Notes: generated by a model from the letters alone, not told the origin. DNA of 52,761 bases from an uncultured Bacteroidales bacterium (GCA_902792895.1 CADBBK010000021.1:1-52761), one strand, 5' to 3'; positions 1 through 8,604 are shown, numbered from the stretch's first letter. Numbers and translations: made by a program.

Positions 1-47
1 CCAGCCACCACAGCAAGTGCCAGCATCCATGTCAATATCCTCTTCAT
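1..47 (-). CDS. Secreted protein, N-terminal fragment (runs off left edge)
   Basis: Read leftward from an ATG at 45-47, the fragment begins MKRILTWMLALAVVAG: a charged start followed by a hydrophobic stretch, as in a Sec signal peptide. Only about 15 codons are inside the window, so the protein's function cannot be told. It lies 214 bp beyond the end of the next leftward gene, from which a strong terminator separates it, so it is probably transcribed independently. Confidence 0.6.
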   Translation of the reverse strand, partial: MKRILTWMLALAVVA

Positions 48-204
48 GTGATTATTAAATTGATTACTTGCACCAAAAGTAATCAAAAAAACGACATAGG
101 CGGTTCAGTGAACCGTCACTTTTTTTTCATTTTCCGAGACGTAGGCCCAATCTGTAATCGCCCAGAAAGGCGCATTTCACATCTGTCGGCTGGATTCGAA
201 ACAA

Positions 205-238
205 TAAAAACGGGCCCGGCTGGAGTAGCGGGCCCGTT
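205..238 (-). terminator. Rho-independent terminator of the 1003-residue protein gene
   Basis: Perfect 10-bp GC-rich arms at 209-218 and 229-238 (AACGGGCCCG / CGGGCCCGTT) enclose a 10-nt loop. In the leftward sense they are followed by a TTTTTA tract. The site starts 24 bp after the stop of the gene at 262-3273. Confidence 0.9.
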
Positions 239-261
239 AGGTTCAGAAGTGTCGGGAAGGG

Positions 262-3200
262 TTACTTCACGAGGACTTTGCGCACAGTGCCGTTGCTGTA
301 ACGGATGATATTGATACCGGGTTGCAACTCGCTGTGCTGACGGCCCTGAACATCATAGATGCGGGCATCGGTGGGCATGGTGGCCATCACTTCCTCGATG
401 GCAGTCACCTGGATGGTCACCTCGTTGCTGGGCAGGCTCTCGCCCTGCTCGTAAACGGCAGTCACGCAATAGGTGGCATCGCTGTCGGACTTCTCGCTGG
501 TGTAGGTCGTCTCGGGTGCGGGAACAAAGGCGATGAGTTCGCCGTCACGATAGACGTTGTAGCCCGTGAGGGTGCGCGGAGCCTCGGCGGTGGCAGCGGG
601 AGCGAAGGTGAAGTCGTCAACCATGAGCATCACGCTGCGACGAATGCAACGCACAGCGAAGTAGCTGGTACCCTCGGGTACGTCGAACGAGTATTCACGC
701 CAACCGTCATTAACGTAGATACGCTCCTCCTCGTTCAGCTTCACGAAGCTGTCGTGGTGACTGTCGGTCGTCGAGGTATAGACGTTGATCCACTCCGAGT
801 CGAAGGTGGCAGCCTTAGCCCAGAACTTGATGGTCTGTGCACGGCCGTCGAGACGCGGGGTAATCAGCCAGTCATCGTTCTCGAAGGGGTAGTCCACGCT
901 GGGAGCTGCCATGTACTGCTCACCGCTGTGGGGCATGAAAGCATTATCCATGTTGTCCTCGACCCAGGTCTGCGTCGCAGTGGTGTTGAACACCTGGAAG
1001 GCCATGGGAGCGCCCTGGTTCTCGTAGGTTACAGGGATACGCGGTGTCACCAGCGTTGTGGCCTGGTCACCGTCATAGAGAGTCCACTCACCGACACCGT
1101 CGATGGCAAAGGGGCTATAGGACTCAAAGTCATCGGTTACATAGGCCATCTCACCCTGTGCCGGCTCTACCGACTGGCAAGCAGCCCACGTCAGGGTGAC
1201 GTTGCCACCGCTGGTGGTTGCCGAGAGGTACTCGGGTGCGGGCAGTTCGTTGGGGCGAACCGAGGTGGCTACCTCGGCGCTCATGTTGTTCTCGGGCATC
1301 TGGTCGTCGGCCCAGACCACCTCGAGTTGCCAGTTGATGGACTCTGCATCGGCATCGGCTACGGTAGCAGTACAGGTGGCGGTGCCGGTGGTCGAAGTGC
1401 CAGCGGCAAGGCTCTGTCCAGCGACGCTCTGATAGAGTTCGCCGTCACGGTAGAGGTTCACGGTATAGTCCTGAGCCTGCTGCGAGCCACGGTTCAGGAT
1501 GTCGTACTTGATGACAAAATCCTCGCCCACGTTGACGCGCTTCGGGTCGATGGTGAAGGCGGTAACAGCGAGATCGTTCTCCACGCTGGCCTCACCAATG
1601 CGGATGTTGTCCACATACAGGTCTCGACGGGCACCCATCTGGTCGCTCAAGGCCGAAGCCAGCAGACCGATGTTGGCAAAGTTGGCATCTGCGTTCTTGG
1701 GCAGAATTACTTCGCACTCCACCCACTGGTCGGTCATCTCATTGAGGAAGAACTGGGCGTTCTCGACATCCTGCCACTCGCCGCCGTCAAAGGAAACCTG
1801 TACCTGGATGTTGTCGTCGATTTCTCCGTCCCACTCGGGGTCATACCACGCGCTGCGGCCATAGTGGAACATGAACTTCATGGTGGGCACGCTCACGCTG
1901 TTCAGGTTGAGCATGGGCGAAACGAGACGGCTGTGCGTGTCATAGTCGGCATACTGGCTCTCAGCAACGAGGAAGCCGCCGTCATAGTCGGGAGCCTCAA
2001 TCAGCGGTTCTCCAGTCCAGTCGTCATAGATGTCGCCCGTAGCATAGAAGTCAAAGTCATGAACCTCGCCGTCCTGAGTCCAGTTCTCCTGCTCACCCCA
2101 TGCAAACGAAGCCTTGTAGGGCAGGTCGAGGGGCTTGCCGGTGACCACGCTGTTGCTCTGCACGGCCTCACCCTCATTGCCGTTATACAGCGGCGTAATG
2201 ATGTAGCTGGCATTGACTTGGCCCTCGGTGACGGGAATGACATCGGTATAAGTGGTCTCGCTGGTACCCTCGGCAACCACGCCGCTCGACTGGCTGACGC
2301 GCTCCACGCGATAGGTGATTGCGCTGAAGTCAACATAGCCGCCGTTGACCGACTGCGTCGGGGCATCCCAGGTCACGGTAACACTCATGTCATTGTTCAA
2401 ACGGGCGACCGCGTTGGAGGGTGCCACGGGCATATCCATGCCCACAAAGGCCGTCACCTCGACGGCGCTACCCTCGCCCTCACTGTTGCGGGCAACAATG
2501 CGGTAGGTGTTGAAACCATTCTCGACCTCGGTGTCCACATAGGTCAAGGCCTCGCCAGGAGCGGGATTGTCAAAGGTCTTCTCGAGCACACCACCCACCA
2601 GCACATCGATGGCGGTAATCTGCTCCAAGGGCTCGCCAGCGGCAGTTACCGCGGGGGCTGTGAAGGCCAACGTGGCCTCGCAGGCACCCATGGCGGCAGG
2701 TGTCAGCACAACGTCGGTCACCTCACCGGGAACGCCCTTGGGCGATTTCTCGACGAGCTTCACGTTGTCGATTTCTACGCGGTGCTGGTTGGGTTCACTG
2801 TAGGCGTAGAAGGCCAGGCGGTACTTGCCGCTGGTGGCAGCATACACCTTGACCGTCTTGTCGCCCGAGTCACTCTTGACCACGCCGGGATAATCGGCCA
2901 GCACCTGGGTGAACGAGGCGGGATCGGTGCTCGTGCCGAGCAACACACGCAGGTTCTCGGTCATGGACAGCACGCCCATGTAGAATGTCAGTTCATACAC
3001 ATTGCCGCCATCCAGCTCAAATTCCGGCGAAATGTAGTAGTCATCGCCGGGAAGGCCGGTCTGGTAGTCGAGCATGTAAGCAGCCATGCCATTGAGGTAC
3101 TCCCACGTGCGACCTCCGTTCTGGTCCACGATGGTCCAGGAGTCAAACGCTTCCTGCGTGTCGAAGGTCTCTTCAAGCAGGACATCACCGGGACTGGCCC

Positions 3201-3273
3201 ACGCCGTAGCAGCGGCCAGCACCATTAGGCCCGAAAACAGGGCCCGGCAAGAAGTGAAAATTCTTTTTCCCAT
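262..3273 (-). CDS. Large secreted adhesin-like protein with C-terminal sorting domain
   Basis: A 1003-residue protein. Residues 1-26 form a signal peptide ending AWA. Three regions look like choice-of-anchor-J/cleaved-adhesin beta-sandwich modules (about 27-175, 385-560 and 720-890), each with an ETF/DDFES-type start and a late VDN-x-R/K or VDDF strand. Fibronectin-III-like modules lie between them. A CARDB-like module (about 565-675) reads NDLAVTAFTIDPKRVNVG. The last 70 residues (YDVQGRQ ... NGTVRKVLVK) resemble the type IX secretion (Por) C-terminal sorting domain. Inference: exported to the cell surface or medium, with a binding rather than catalytic role, since no catalytic motif is visible. 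A TATATTTG box lies 50 bp upstream and a strong terminator follows. Confidence 0.85.
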   Translation of the reverse strand: MGKRIFTSCRALFSGLMVLAAATAWASPGDVLLEETFDTQEAFDSWTIVDQNGGRTWEYLNGMAAYMLDYQTGLPGDDYYISPEFELDGGNVYELTFYMGVLSMTENLRVLLGTSTDPASFTQVLADYPGVVKSDSGDKTVKVYAATSGKYRLAFYAYSEPNQHRVEIDNVKLVEKSPKGVPGEVTDVVLTPAAMGACEATLAFTAPAVTAAGEPLEQITAIDVLVGGVLEKTFDNPAPGEALTYVDTEVENGFNTYRIVARNSEGEGSAVEVTAFVGMDMPVAPSNAVARLNNDMSVTVTWDAPTQSVNGGYVDFSAITYRVERVSQSSGVVAEGTSETTYTDVIPVTEGQVNASYIITPLYNGNEGEAVQSNSVVTGKPLDLPYKASFAWGEQENWTQDGEVHDFDFYATGDIYDDWTGEPLIEAPDYDGGFLVAESQYADYDTHSRLVSPMLNLNSVSVPTMKFMFHYGRSAWYDPEWDGEIDDNIQVQVSFDGGEWQDVENAQFFLNEMTDQWVECEVILPKNADANFANIGLLASALSDQMGARRDLYVDNIRIGEASVENDLAVTAFTIDPKRVNVGEDFVIKYDILNRGSQQAQDYTVNLYRDGELYQSVAGQSLAAGTSTTGTATCTATVADADAESINWQLEVVWADDQMPENNMSAEVATSVRPNELPAPEYLSATTSGGNVTLTWAACQSVEPAQGEMAYVTDDFESYSPFAIDGVGEWTLYDGDQATTLVTPRIPVTYENQGAPMAFQVFNTTATQTWVEDNMDNAFMPHSGEQYMAAPSVDYPFENDDWLITPRLDGRAQTIKFWAKAATFDSEWINVYTSTTDSHHDSFVKLNEEERIYVNDGWREYSFDVPEGTSYFAVRCIRRSVMLMVDDFTFAPAATAEAPRTLTGYNVYRDGELIAFVPAPETTYTSEKSDSDATYCVTAVYEQGESLPSNEVTIQVTAIEEVMATMPTDARIYDVQGRQHSELQPGINIIRYSNGTVRKVLVK

Positions 3274-3322
3274 AAAAAACGCATGAATGTTGATTAAATG
3301 ATTAGTATAGCATAAAGCACCG

Positions 3323-3330
3323 CAAATATA
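3323..3330 (-). promoter_or_regulatory. -7 box TATATTTG for the 1003-residue protein gene
   Basis: Matches the Bacteroidetes TAnnTTTG consensus on the minus strand, 50 bp upstream of the ATG at 3273. No clear TTG -33 element is seen at the usual spacing. Confidence 0.55.
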
Positions 3331-3469
3331 CTGATATTTGTCGATTTAGCGCATTCATCCTGATATAAAAAAACAAAAATCAGTGGGATGAGCAGCACGA
3401 CTACAGTTTTGGGGAGGGAATAAACACGTGACATGGCAGGCGATGATTCACCCACCATGTTTCATTGAA

Positions 3470-3546
3470 CCTCGCGTTGCTCGGTGCAGAATGGTTAATG
3501 GATAATGTTTAAAGAGGCATCCGCACACCTGATTAAACATTATCCT
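3470..3546. repeat. REP-like palindromic intergenic repeat, copy 1
   Basis: Begins CCTCGCGTTGCTCGGTG. The core is a perfect 12-bp inverted repeat (3500-3511 and 3534-3545; GGATAATGTTTA / TAAACATTATCC) around a loop containing GAGGCATCC. Related copies lie near 17745, 17845 and 22167, always between genes. Confidence 0.75.
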
Positions 3547-3561
3547 TAATGCGCCGGTTTT

Positions 3562-4653
3562 TTAAAGCTCTTTTGAAACCAGATTTTCCTTGAAGAACTG
3601 CTCCAGCTTGTCGTAGGGAATTCTCCCGTTCTTGTCATCATAGAGGTCGGTGTGCACCGCCCCGGGAATGATAAGCAGTTCCTTGTTGCCGACGGTCTTG
3701 CTCTCGCCCTCGACATGGACGCCCGTCATCTTCTCAAAAGCGTACTCGCTGAAGTAGCGACTGTGGGCTTTCTCGCCGTGGATGAGCAGCACGGGCGTCT
3801 CAATCTCATGAGCCCAGGCCAGCAGGGGCTGGTTGAGGAACGACTGACAGCCGGTCACGTTCCAGCCATCGGTGGAGTTGCCGCTGCGCTCATGGTAGCC
3901 GCGCTTGGTCTTGTAGTAGTCGTAGTAGTCCTTGACAAAGAAGGGCGCATCGTCGGGTAGCGGGTCGACAACGCCTCCGGCACGCTTGTAGGTGCCGTTG
4001 CGATAGTCCTCGGTGCGCTGGGCGGCCATGGCACGACGCTTGTCCATGCGCTGCTCCTTGCTGTCCTCACTCTTAAAATAACCCTCGGCATTGACCTTGG
4101 ACATGTCGTACATCGTCGAGGCCACGGTAGCCTTGATGCGCGGATCGAGGGCTGCAGCGTTCACGGCCATGCCACCCCAACCGCAGATGCCGATGATGCC
4201 GATGCGCTCCGGGTCCACATTGTCCTGAGTAGACAGGAAATCAACTGCAGCGAGGAAGTCCTCGGTGTTGATGTCGGGCGAAGCCATGCGTCGGGGCTCT
4301 CCCCCACTCTCGCCCGTGAACGACGGGTCAAAGGCGATAGCCAGGAAACCGCGCTCGGCCATGTGCTGGGCGTAGAGGCCCGAGCACTGCTCCTTGACGG
4401 CGCCGAAAGGACCGCTCACGGCGATGGCTGCCAGGCGTCCCGTGGCGCCCTTGGGGGTGTACATGTCGGCCGCCAGCTCTATGCCATAGCGGTTACGGAA
4501 CGTGACCTTCTTGTGGTCCACCTTGTCACTCTTGGGGAACGTCTTGTCCCACTGTTGTGTCAGTTGCAATTTCTCTTTCATCTGTTCTTGGTTTTGATTA
4601 CAGCCCGTGAGCAGCAGGCTCATGAGCACTACCATGATTAAACTATGTTTCAT
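3562..4653 (-). CDS. Alpha/beta-hydrolase lipoprotein with Cys nucleophile
   Basis: A 363-residue protein. It starts with a lipoprotein signal (lipobox LLTGC, Cys18), so it is probably membrane-anchored in the envelope. The hydrolase core shows IIGICGWGG, with Cys157 at the nucleophile elbow in place of the usual Ser, as in dienelactone hydrolases. The expected His is in PGAVHTDLYD (about 334). The stretch IHGEKAHSRYFSEYAF (about 290-305) is typical of the YcjY/YqiA-like family often annotated as dienelactone hydrolase-like or S9-like peptidase. The substrate is unknown. It lies 34 bp after the cyclophilin-like lipoprotein gene, so the two are probably one operon reading away from the AraC gene at 5410. 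Confidence 0.8.
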   Translation of the reverse strand: MKHSLIMVVLMSLLLTGCNQNQEQMKEKLQLTQQWDKTFPKSDKVDHKKVTFRNRYGIELAADMYTPKGATGRLAAIAVSGPFGAVKEQCSGLYAQHMAERGFLAIAFDPSFTGESGGEPRRMASPDINTEDFLAAVDFLSTQDNVDPERIGIIGICGWGGMAVNAAALDPRIKATVASTMYDMSKVNAEGYFKSEDSKEQRMDKRRAMAAQRTEDYRNGTYKRAGGVVDPLPDDAPFFVKDYYDYYKTKRGYHERSGNSTDGWNVTGCQSFLNQPLLAWAHEIETPVLLIHGEKAHSRYFSEYAFEKMTGVHVEGESKTVGNKELLIIPGAVHTDLYDDKNGRIPYDKLEQFFKENLVSKEL

Positions 4654-4687
4654 TCTCTTATATTTTTATTATCTGTGTCAATGACTG

Positions 4688-5257
4688 TTACACCTTGTTA
4701 GCGCCATTCAGCAGTATGTCTATGATCGCGTTGACGTCGGCAATGCTGACTTCTCCGTCCTGGTTCACATCGCCCAGCATGGCTGTCGTTGCCGCAGGAA
4801 GCCACAGCATCACCTTGATATTGCTCTCGCCTGCATGGAGAAACGAGCGCAGCTCGCTCTGTGAGAGGCCATCGATGTGGCCCAGCCGAGTATAGCTCCA
4901 TGAGTTTGAGCCATAGAACAAGCACACGTTGCTGCCATTATAGAGAATGACATCGCCAGGCTGAGCGGTCATCTGCTCGTTGTCGGTGGGCAGCGAGAAG
5001 CCCAAGGCGCCCCAAATCTCGAAGCCGCCGCTGGTGTTGAGCGTCACGGTGACCGGCGATTCCTTCAAGCGTGCGACGAGTGCCCTGGCAGCGGCATTAT
5101 CGACCAGCGTCACCTGTTGTGTCACGCCATCAATGGTGATATTCATCTTTTGTGTCAAGTTTTGCGCCATGACATCGTTGTTGTCGCCGGAACATCCGCA
5201 CAGCAGCAGGGCGGCGACCATCAGCAGGTTTCTAGCAATATTCTTTATCATAGTCAT
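4688..5257 (-). CDS. Cyclophilin-like lipoprotein with dockerin-like tail
   Basis: A 189-residue protein. The N-terminus MTMIKNIARNLLMVAALLLCGC is a lipoprotein signal; a second ATG two codons in (MIKN) is equally plausible as the start. Residues about 38-150 match the bacterial cyclophilin-like fold seen in small Bacteroidetes and Clostridia proteins (MNITIDGVTQQVTLVDN; GDVILYNGSNVCLFYGSN; YTRLGHIDG). The C-terminus, GDVNQDGEVSIADVNAIIDI, is a single dockerin/EF-hand-like calcium motif. Whether the family has isomerase activity is uncertain. It shares an operon with the downstream hydrolase and is divergent from an AraC gene. Confidence 0.75.
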   Translation of the reverse strand: MTMIKNIARNLLMVAALLLCGCSGDNNDVMAQNLTQKMNITIDGVTQQVTLVDNAAARALVARLKESPVTVTLNTSGGFEIWGALGFSLPTDNEQMTAQPGDVILYNGSNVCLFYGSNSWSYTRLGHIDGLSQSELRSFLHAGESNIKVMLWLPAATTAMLGDVNQDGEVSIADVNAIIDILLNGANKV

Positions 5258-5283
5258 CGGGTTTATTGAATGTTTTACGGGTA

Positions 5284-5291
5284 CAAAATTA
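5284..5291 (-). promoter_or_regulatory. -7 box TAATTTTG, leftward operon
   Basis: Minus-strand TAATTTTG lies 27 bp upstream of the ATG at 5257. It is back-to-back with the AraC promoter about 100 bp away, an arrangement in which one bound regulator could control both directions. Confidence 0.6.
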
Positions 5292-5389
5292 TTGGATTTA
5301 TCGGCCGATGCCCTTATCTGAAATGGCCGAAAAACTACCCGTTTTACATTTTCTCATCCTTGGCGCGGTCCCAATTGGGTAGAAATCAG

Positions 5390-5397
5390 TATCTTTG
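5390..5397 (+). promoter_or_regulatory. -7 box TATCTTTG, AraC gene
   Basis: A perfect TAnnTTTG box ends 12 bp before the ATG at 5410. It overlaps an upstream in-frame TTG at 5395, which rules that TTG out as the start. A 10-bp palindrome CCCAATTGGG (5370-5379) lies just upstream, a possible operator. Confidence 0.75.
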
Positions 5398-5409
5398 TCC
5401 CAACGAACG

Positions 5410-6315
5410 ATGAAGAATCTGCTGTACATCAACAAGGCGAATGACTACGCTATGGACGTGGGTGCCGAGGTGTGGCATCCCATGGTGAGCGTGATCCACT
5501 TCGATGAGCTGGGGGCAATACGCCACTCGCTGAACAAGCTGGGGGTGTATGCCATCTTTGTGCAGGACAACTTCCCCACCGAGCCTGCCTACGGAATGGG
5601 CAGCTATGACACTTCCAAGGGTTCGCTCACGGCGGCCTCGCCCGGGCAAATCATCGGCAAGGCCGACGACGGCCACCTGGAGGTGTACCACGGCTGGGCA
5701 CTGCTGTTTGACGCGGAGTTCATGCGCGGCACGGTGTTTGAGCAGAGGCTGAGTGACTACCATTTCTTCTCCTACAACGTCAACGAAGCGCTGCACACCA
5801 CCGAGGGCGAGAAACAGGTGCTGTGGCAACTGATGGAGCGCATCCTCAGGTTCATCCGTCACCGTCAGCCGTCGCCAGCAGCCGACCGCATCGTCCAGGA
5901 CTACATCGTACTCGTGTGCGACTACTGCCTGCTGTTCTACCAGCGCCAGTTCCAGGACTCCTCAGCCCAGCGGAGCGATGTGCTGACGCGGTTCCGCCAA
6001 GTGCTCACCGACTACTATGCCCGGCAGCTGCATCAACGCTACGGCCTGCCCAGCGTCAAGTACTGCGCCTCGGAGCTGTGCCTGTCGCCGAGCTACTTCG
6101 GCGACGTGGTGCGCGGCGCCACGGGCGACAGCCCCACGCGCGTCATCCAGCGTTTCCTTATCGACCGTGCCAAGAGCCTGATGATGGGTGGCATGACGGT
6201 CTCGCAGGTGGCCCAGGAACTGGGCTTTGAATATCCACAGCACTTCACCCGCTACTTCAAGAAGCATGAGGGGATGACGCCATCGGGCTACGTCGCCTCG
6301 ATGCGCAAGCCATGA
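5410..6315 (+). CDS. AraC-family transcriptional regulator
   Basis: A 301-residue protein starting MKNLLYINKANDYAMDVG. The N-terminal half is a cupin-type AraC sensor domain. The C-terminal 100 residues hold two helix-turn-helix motifs: LPSVKYCASELCLSPSYFGD and MTVSQVAQELGFEYPQHFTR, followed by the family ending YFKKHEGMTPSGYV. The ATG at 5410 is chosen over the TTG at 5395 because the -7 box covers the latter. It is divergent from the cyclophilin-like/hydrolase operon and convergent with the CMD-cupin gene. It probably regulates one or both, by analogy with similar AraC-linked redox gene clusters. The effector is unknown. Confidence 0.88.
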   Translation: MKNLLYINKANDYAMDVGAEVWHPMVSVIHFDELGAIRHSLNKLGVYAIFVQDNFPTEPAYGMGSYDTSKGSLTAASPGQIIGKADDGHLEVYHGWALLFDAEFMRGTVFEQRLSDYHFFSYNVNEALHTTEGEKQVLWQLMERILRFIRHRQPSPAADRIVQDYIVLVCDYCLLFYQRQFQDSSAQRSDVLTRFRQVLTDYYARQLHQRYGLPSVKYCASELCLSPSYFGDVVRGATGDSPTRVIQRFLIDRAKSLMMGGMTVSQVAQELGFEYPQHFTRYFKKHEGMTPSGYVASMRKP

Positions 6316-6346
6316 GCCGCCGAGTCAGGCCCAAACCCTGCGGGGC

Positions 6347-6384
6347 TAATGCCAAAATCGCCAATATTGGCGAAATTGGCATTA
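6347..6384. repeat. Long palindrome between convergent genes
   Basis: Arms TAATGCCAA (6347-6355) and TTGGCATTA (6376-6384) enclose a perfect 16-bp inner palindrome, TCGCCAATATTGGCGA. It lies between two gene ends, but neither direction has a clean uridine run directly after it. It could be a bidirectional terminator stem or a protein-binding palindrome. Confidence 0.6.
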
Positions 6385-6409
6385 AAAAACTTTTAGCGCC
6401 AACAGTTTT

Positions 6410-7417
6410 TTATTTCAGCTGGTTGTAGATCTCGTCGGTGACGGGCTCCAGCCACTCGTTGGAGGCTCCCTCCTGCACATCCTTGTGATAGGTCAAGTGC
6501 TGGAACCATGAGTCGCGGGCAGCGCCGTGCCAGTGCTTGGCCTCGGCAGGGATGGCGATAACGGTACCGGGCGTCATCTCGACGGGTTCCTTGCCCCACT
6601 CCTGATACCAGCCACGGCCAGCGACGCAGATGAGCACCTGCACTTGCTTGTGGTGGACGTGCCAGTTGTTGCGGCAACGGGGCTCGAAAGTGACATTGAA
6701 CATTCCGTCGCCCATATCAGCCAGGTAGCTGTTGCCGATGAAGAATTGCCCGTAAGGATTGAGTTCGCCTTTGGGCCACTGGCTGCGCAGGGTGTAGCCC
6801 TCACTGCCTAGCCAGGCACAGAGTTCGTCGACGAGCGCCTGCGAGTTACCCATGTTGACTGCGCCCTGCTTGTGGGCAGCCAACTGCGGAGCGACACCCT
6901 CAAGACCGCTCAGGGCAGCCACAGTGACAATTTCGCGATCGGCAGCCGATAGCTGGTCGCCGGCAAAGATGTCGCCAAAGAGGTGCGCCTTCAGGTAGTA
7001 ATCGTCCTGCTGGCAGAAGGTATAGTCAAACGGACGGCCTGAGAGCTGCGTCTGGTTTTTCACGCCCAGCTCGTAGGCTCGACGGGCATCGTCCCACTCG
7101 GTGGGGCGCGTCCAGGGCTTACCCTCTTGCCAGCCGGGCTGGCGGTTTTCCAATACCTTGTTCAACACACCCAGCGCGTTGAGCGAACGCGGGAATCCCG
7201 TGTAGGCATAGAGTTGCGAGAAAGCCTCTTTCAGTTCGTTGATGGTCACGCCATGGTCAAGAGCCATGCGCACAGAAGGCTCCAACCGTTCCAGGTCACC
7301 CTGCGCCATCAGGCAGGCACATGCTGCCAAGCCTCGTTGACGCTCAGTCATGATTTGTCCTTGTACTGTTGCCATTGTCAATACAGCTGTTAAAAGTAAT
7401 GTTACGATTCTGTTCAT
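6410..7417 (-). CDS. Secreted carboxymuconolactone decarboxylase-cupin fusion
   Basis: A 335-residue protein. Residues 1-20 are a signal peptide (LLTAVLTMATVQG). Two CMD/AhpD-like all-helical repeats follow: about 25-90 (RQRGLAACACLMAQGDLERL) and about 125-210 (LSAADREIVTVAALSGLEGV). A cupin barrel occupies about 225-335 (FEPRCRNNWHVHHKQVQVL; GTVIAIPAEAKHWHGA), with His residues that could bind metal. Similar fusions are usually called 4-carboxymuconolactone decarboxylase or ChrR-like proteins, but true decarboxylase activity is unproven and the export signal argues for an envelope redox role. It follows the aldo/keto reductase gene by 16 bp, so the two are probably co-transcribed. Confidence 0.85.
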   Translation of the reverse strand: MNRIVTLLLTAVLTMATVQGQIMTERQRGLAACACLMAQGDLERLEPSVRMALDHGVTINELKEAFSQLYAYTGFPRSLNALGVLNKVLENRQPGWQEGKPWTRPTEWDDARRAYELGVKNQTQLSGRPFDYTFCQQDDYYLKAHLFGDIFAGDQLSAADREIVTVAALSGLEGVAPQLAAHKQGAVNMGNSQALVDELCAWLGSEGYTLRSQWPKGELNPYGQFFIGNSYLADMGDGMFNVTFEPRCRNNWHVHHKQVQVLICVAGRGWYQEWGKEPVEMTPGTVIAIPAEAKHWHGAARDSWFQHLTYHKDVQEGASNEWLEPVTDEIYNQLK

Positions 7418-7433
7418 ATCCTTGATGATGTTG

Positions 7434-8468
7434 CTATTGGTTTTTTGCAGCCTGAACCCACACCGGCTCCTCGCTCATTACGGGCTTGTTGACGGCCATC
7501 ACACCCGACAGGTTGTGCGGCACGTAGGGCTCTTCCAGATAACGGATGTCATCGGTAGTGAGCTTGACATCGAGCGAGCGGACAGCGCCCTCGATGTGGT
7601 GCAGCTTGGTGGCCCCGACGATGGGCGACTCCACCTTGGTCAGCAGCCAAGCCAGCGATATCTGCGTCATGTCCACCCCGTAGCGTTCGGCCAACTCCAC
7701 CACGCGCTCGACAATGCGGTTGTCCTGCTCGGCTGTGGCGTCATACTTGAAATGCATGAACGAGTCCTCCTGCTGCCGCTTCGATGTCTCCCCCGGGCGC
7801 TTGGCCAGTTTGCCTGACGCCAGTGCGCTATAGGGTGTCATGGCGATATTGTCCTCGCGGCACAGCGGGAACATCTCGCGCTCCTCCTCGCGCATGATGA
7901 GGTTGTAATGGTTCTGCACGCTGATGAACTTTGCCCAGCCGCGTTTCTCGGCCAGCGCATTCATCTTGGCCAGTTGGTAGGCGTAGGCATTGGCAATGCC
8001 GATGTAGCGGGCCTTGCCGGTGCGGACGGCTTCGTTCATTCCCTCGAGAATCTCCTCGGCAGGCGTCTTGTAGTCCCAGATGTGATAGATGTAAAGGTCC
8101 ACATAGTCCATGCCCAAGTGCTCCAGGCTGCTCTCGATGTTGTTCAGCACATGCTGGCGGCCGTCGATGCCCTGCTGGATTTCCTCCTCGGTGCGAGGCA
8201 GGAACTTAGTGGCGACCACAACGTCCTCGCGGCGGGCCATATCGCGCAGCGCCCGTCCCACGTACTGTTCAGAGGTGCCCAGCTGATAGGCAATGGCCGT
8301 GTCGAAGAAATTCACGCCCAGGTCGAGCGAACGACGTATAATCTGACGTGTCGCATCCTCGCTGATGGTCCAAGAGTGCTGCCCGATGCTCGCATCGCCA
8401 AAGCCCATACAGCCCAGGCAGATGCGTGACACCGTGAGGTTTGAGTTACCGAGTTTTACATATTCCAT
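7434..8468 (-). CDS. Aldo/keto reductase (YajO/Tas-like group)
   Basis: A 344-residue protein starting MEYVKLGNSNLTVSRICLGC, the family's usual N-terminus. The catalytic tetrad is visible: Asp and Tyr in NFFDTAIAYQLG, Lys in VVATKFLPR and His in DLYIYHIWDY. It should reduce carbonyls with NADPH in the cytoplasm; the substrate cannot be read. The ATG at 8468 is chosen over one 12 codons upstream because a TATTTTTG -7 box overlaps the upstream codon. It is first in a likely two-gene operon with the CMD-cupin gene. Confidence 0.88.
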   Translation of the reverse strand: MEYVKLGNSNLTVSRICLGCMGFGDASIGQHSWTISEDATRQIIRRSLDLGVNFFDTAIAYQLGTSEQYVGRALRDMARREDVVVATKFLPRTEEEIQQGIDGRQHVLNNIESSLEHLGMDYVDLYIYHIWDYKTPAEEILEGMNEAVRTGKARYIGIANAYAYQLAKMNALAEKRGWAKFISVQNHYNLIMREEEREMFPLCREDNIAMTPYSALASGKLAKRPGETSKRQQEDSFMHFKYDATAEQDNRIVERVVELAERYGVDMTQISLAWLLTKVESPIVGATKLHHIEGAVRSLDVKLTTDDIRYLEEPYVPHNLSGVMAVNKPVMSEEPVWVQAAKNQ

Positions 8469-8501
8469 ATCACAGTCAAGTTTATAGTATATTTCACTGT
8501 G

Positions 8502-8509
8502 CAAAAATA
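8502..8509 (-). promoter_or_regulatory. -7 box TATTTTTG, aldo/keto reductase operon
   Basis: Minus-strand TATTTTTG lies 33 bp upstream of the chosen ATG (8468) and covers an alternative in-frame ATG, which decides the start. Confidence 0.65.
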
Positions 8510-8527
8510 GGTATAAAATGTAATATC

Positions 8528-8540
8528 AGGTGTTACACCT
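8528..8540. promoter_or_regulatory. Operator-like inverted repeat AGGTGT-T-ACACCT
   Basis: A perfect 6+1+6 inverted repeat sits where the -33 element of the TATTTTTG promoter should be, and no TTG is present there. This suits a site used by an activator or repressor. Confidence 0.45.
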
Positions 8541-8604
8541 ATCATCTGATTATCTACCCGTTTTATCGAAAATAAACTTTTTCCGAACCCTCATCAACCC
8601 CGAA

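Noticed and set aside
322-3228. A 968-codon open frame on the plus strand, antisense to the large secreted protein
   Set aside because: It mirrors codon bias of the real gene. Its translation is rich in Gly, His and Val, with no domain, signal or promoter, while the minus strand has a signal peptide, modules and a terminator.
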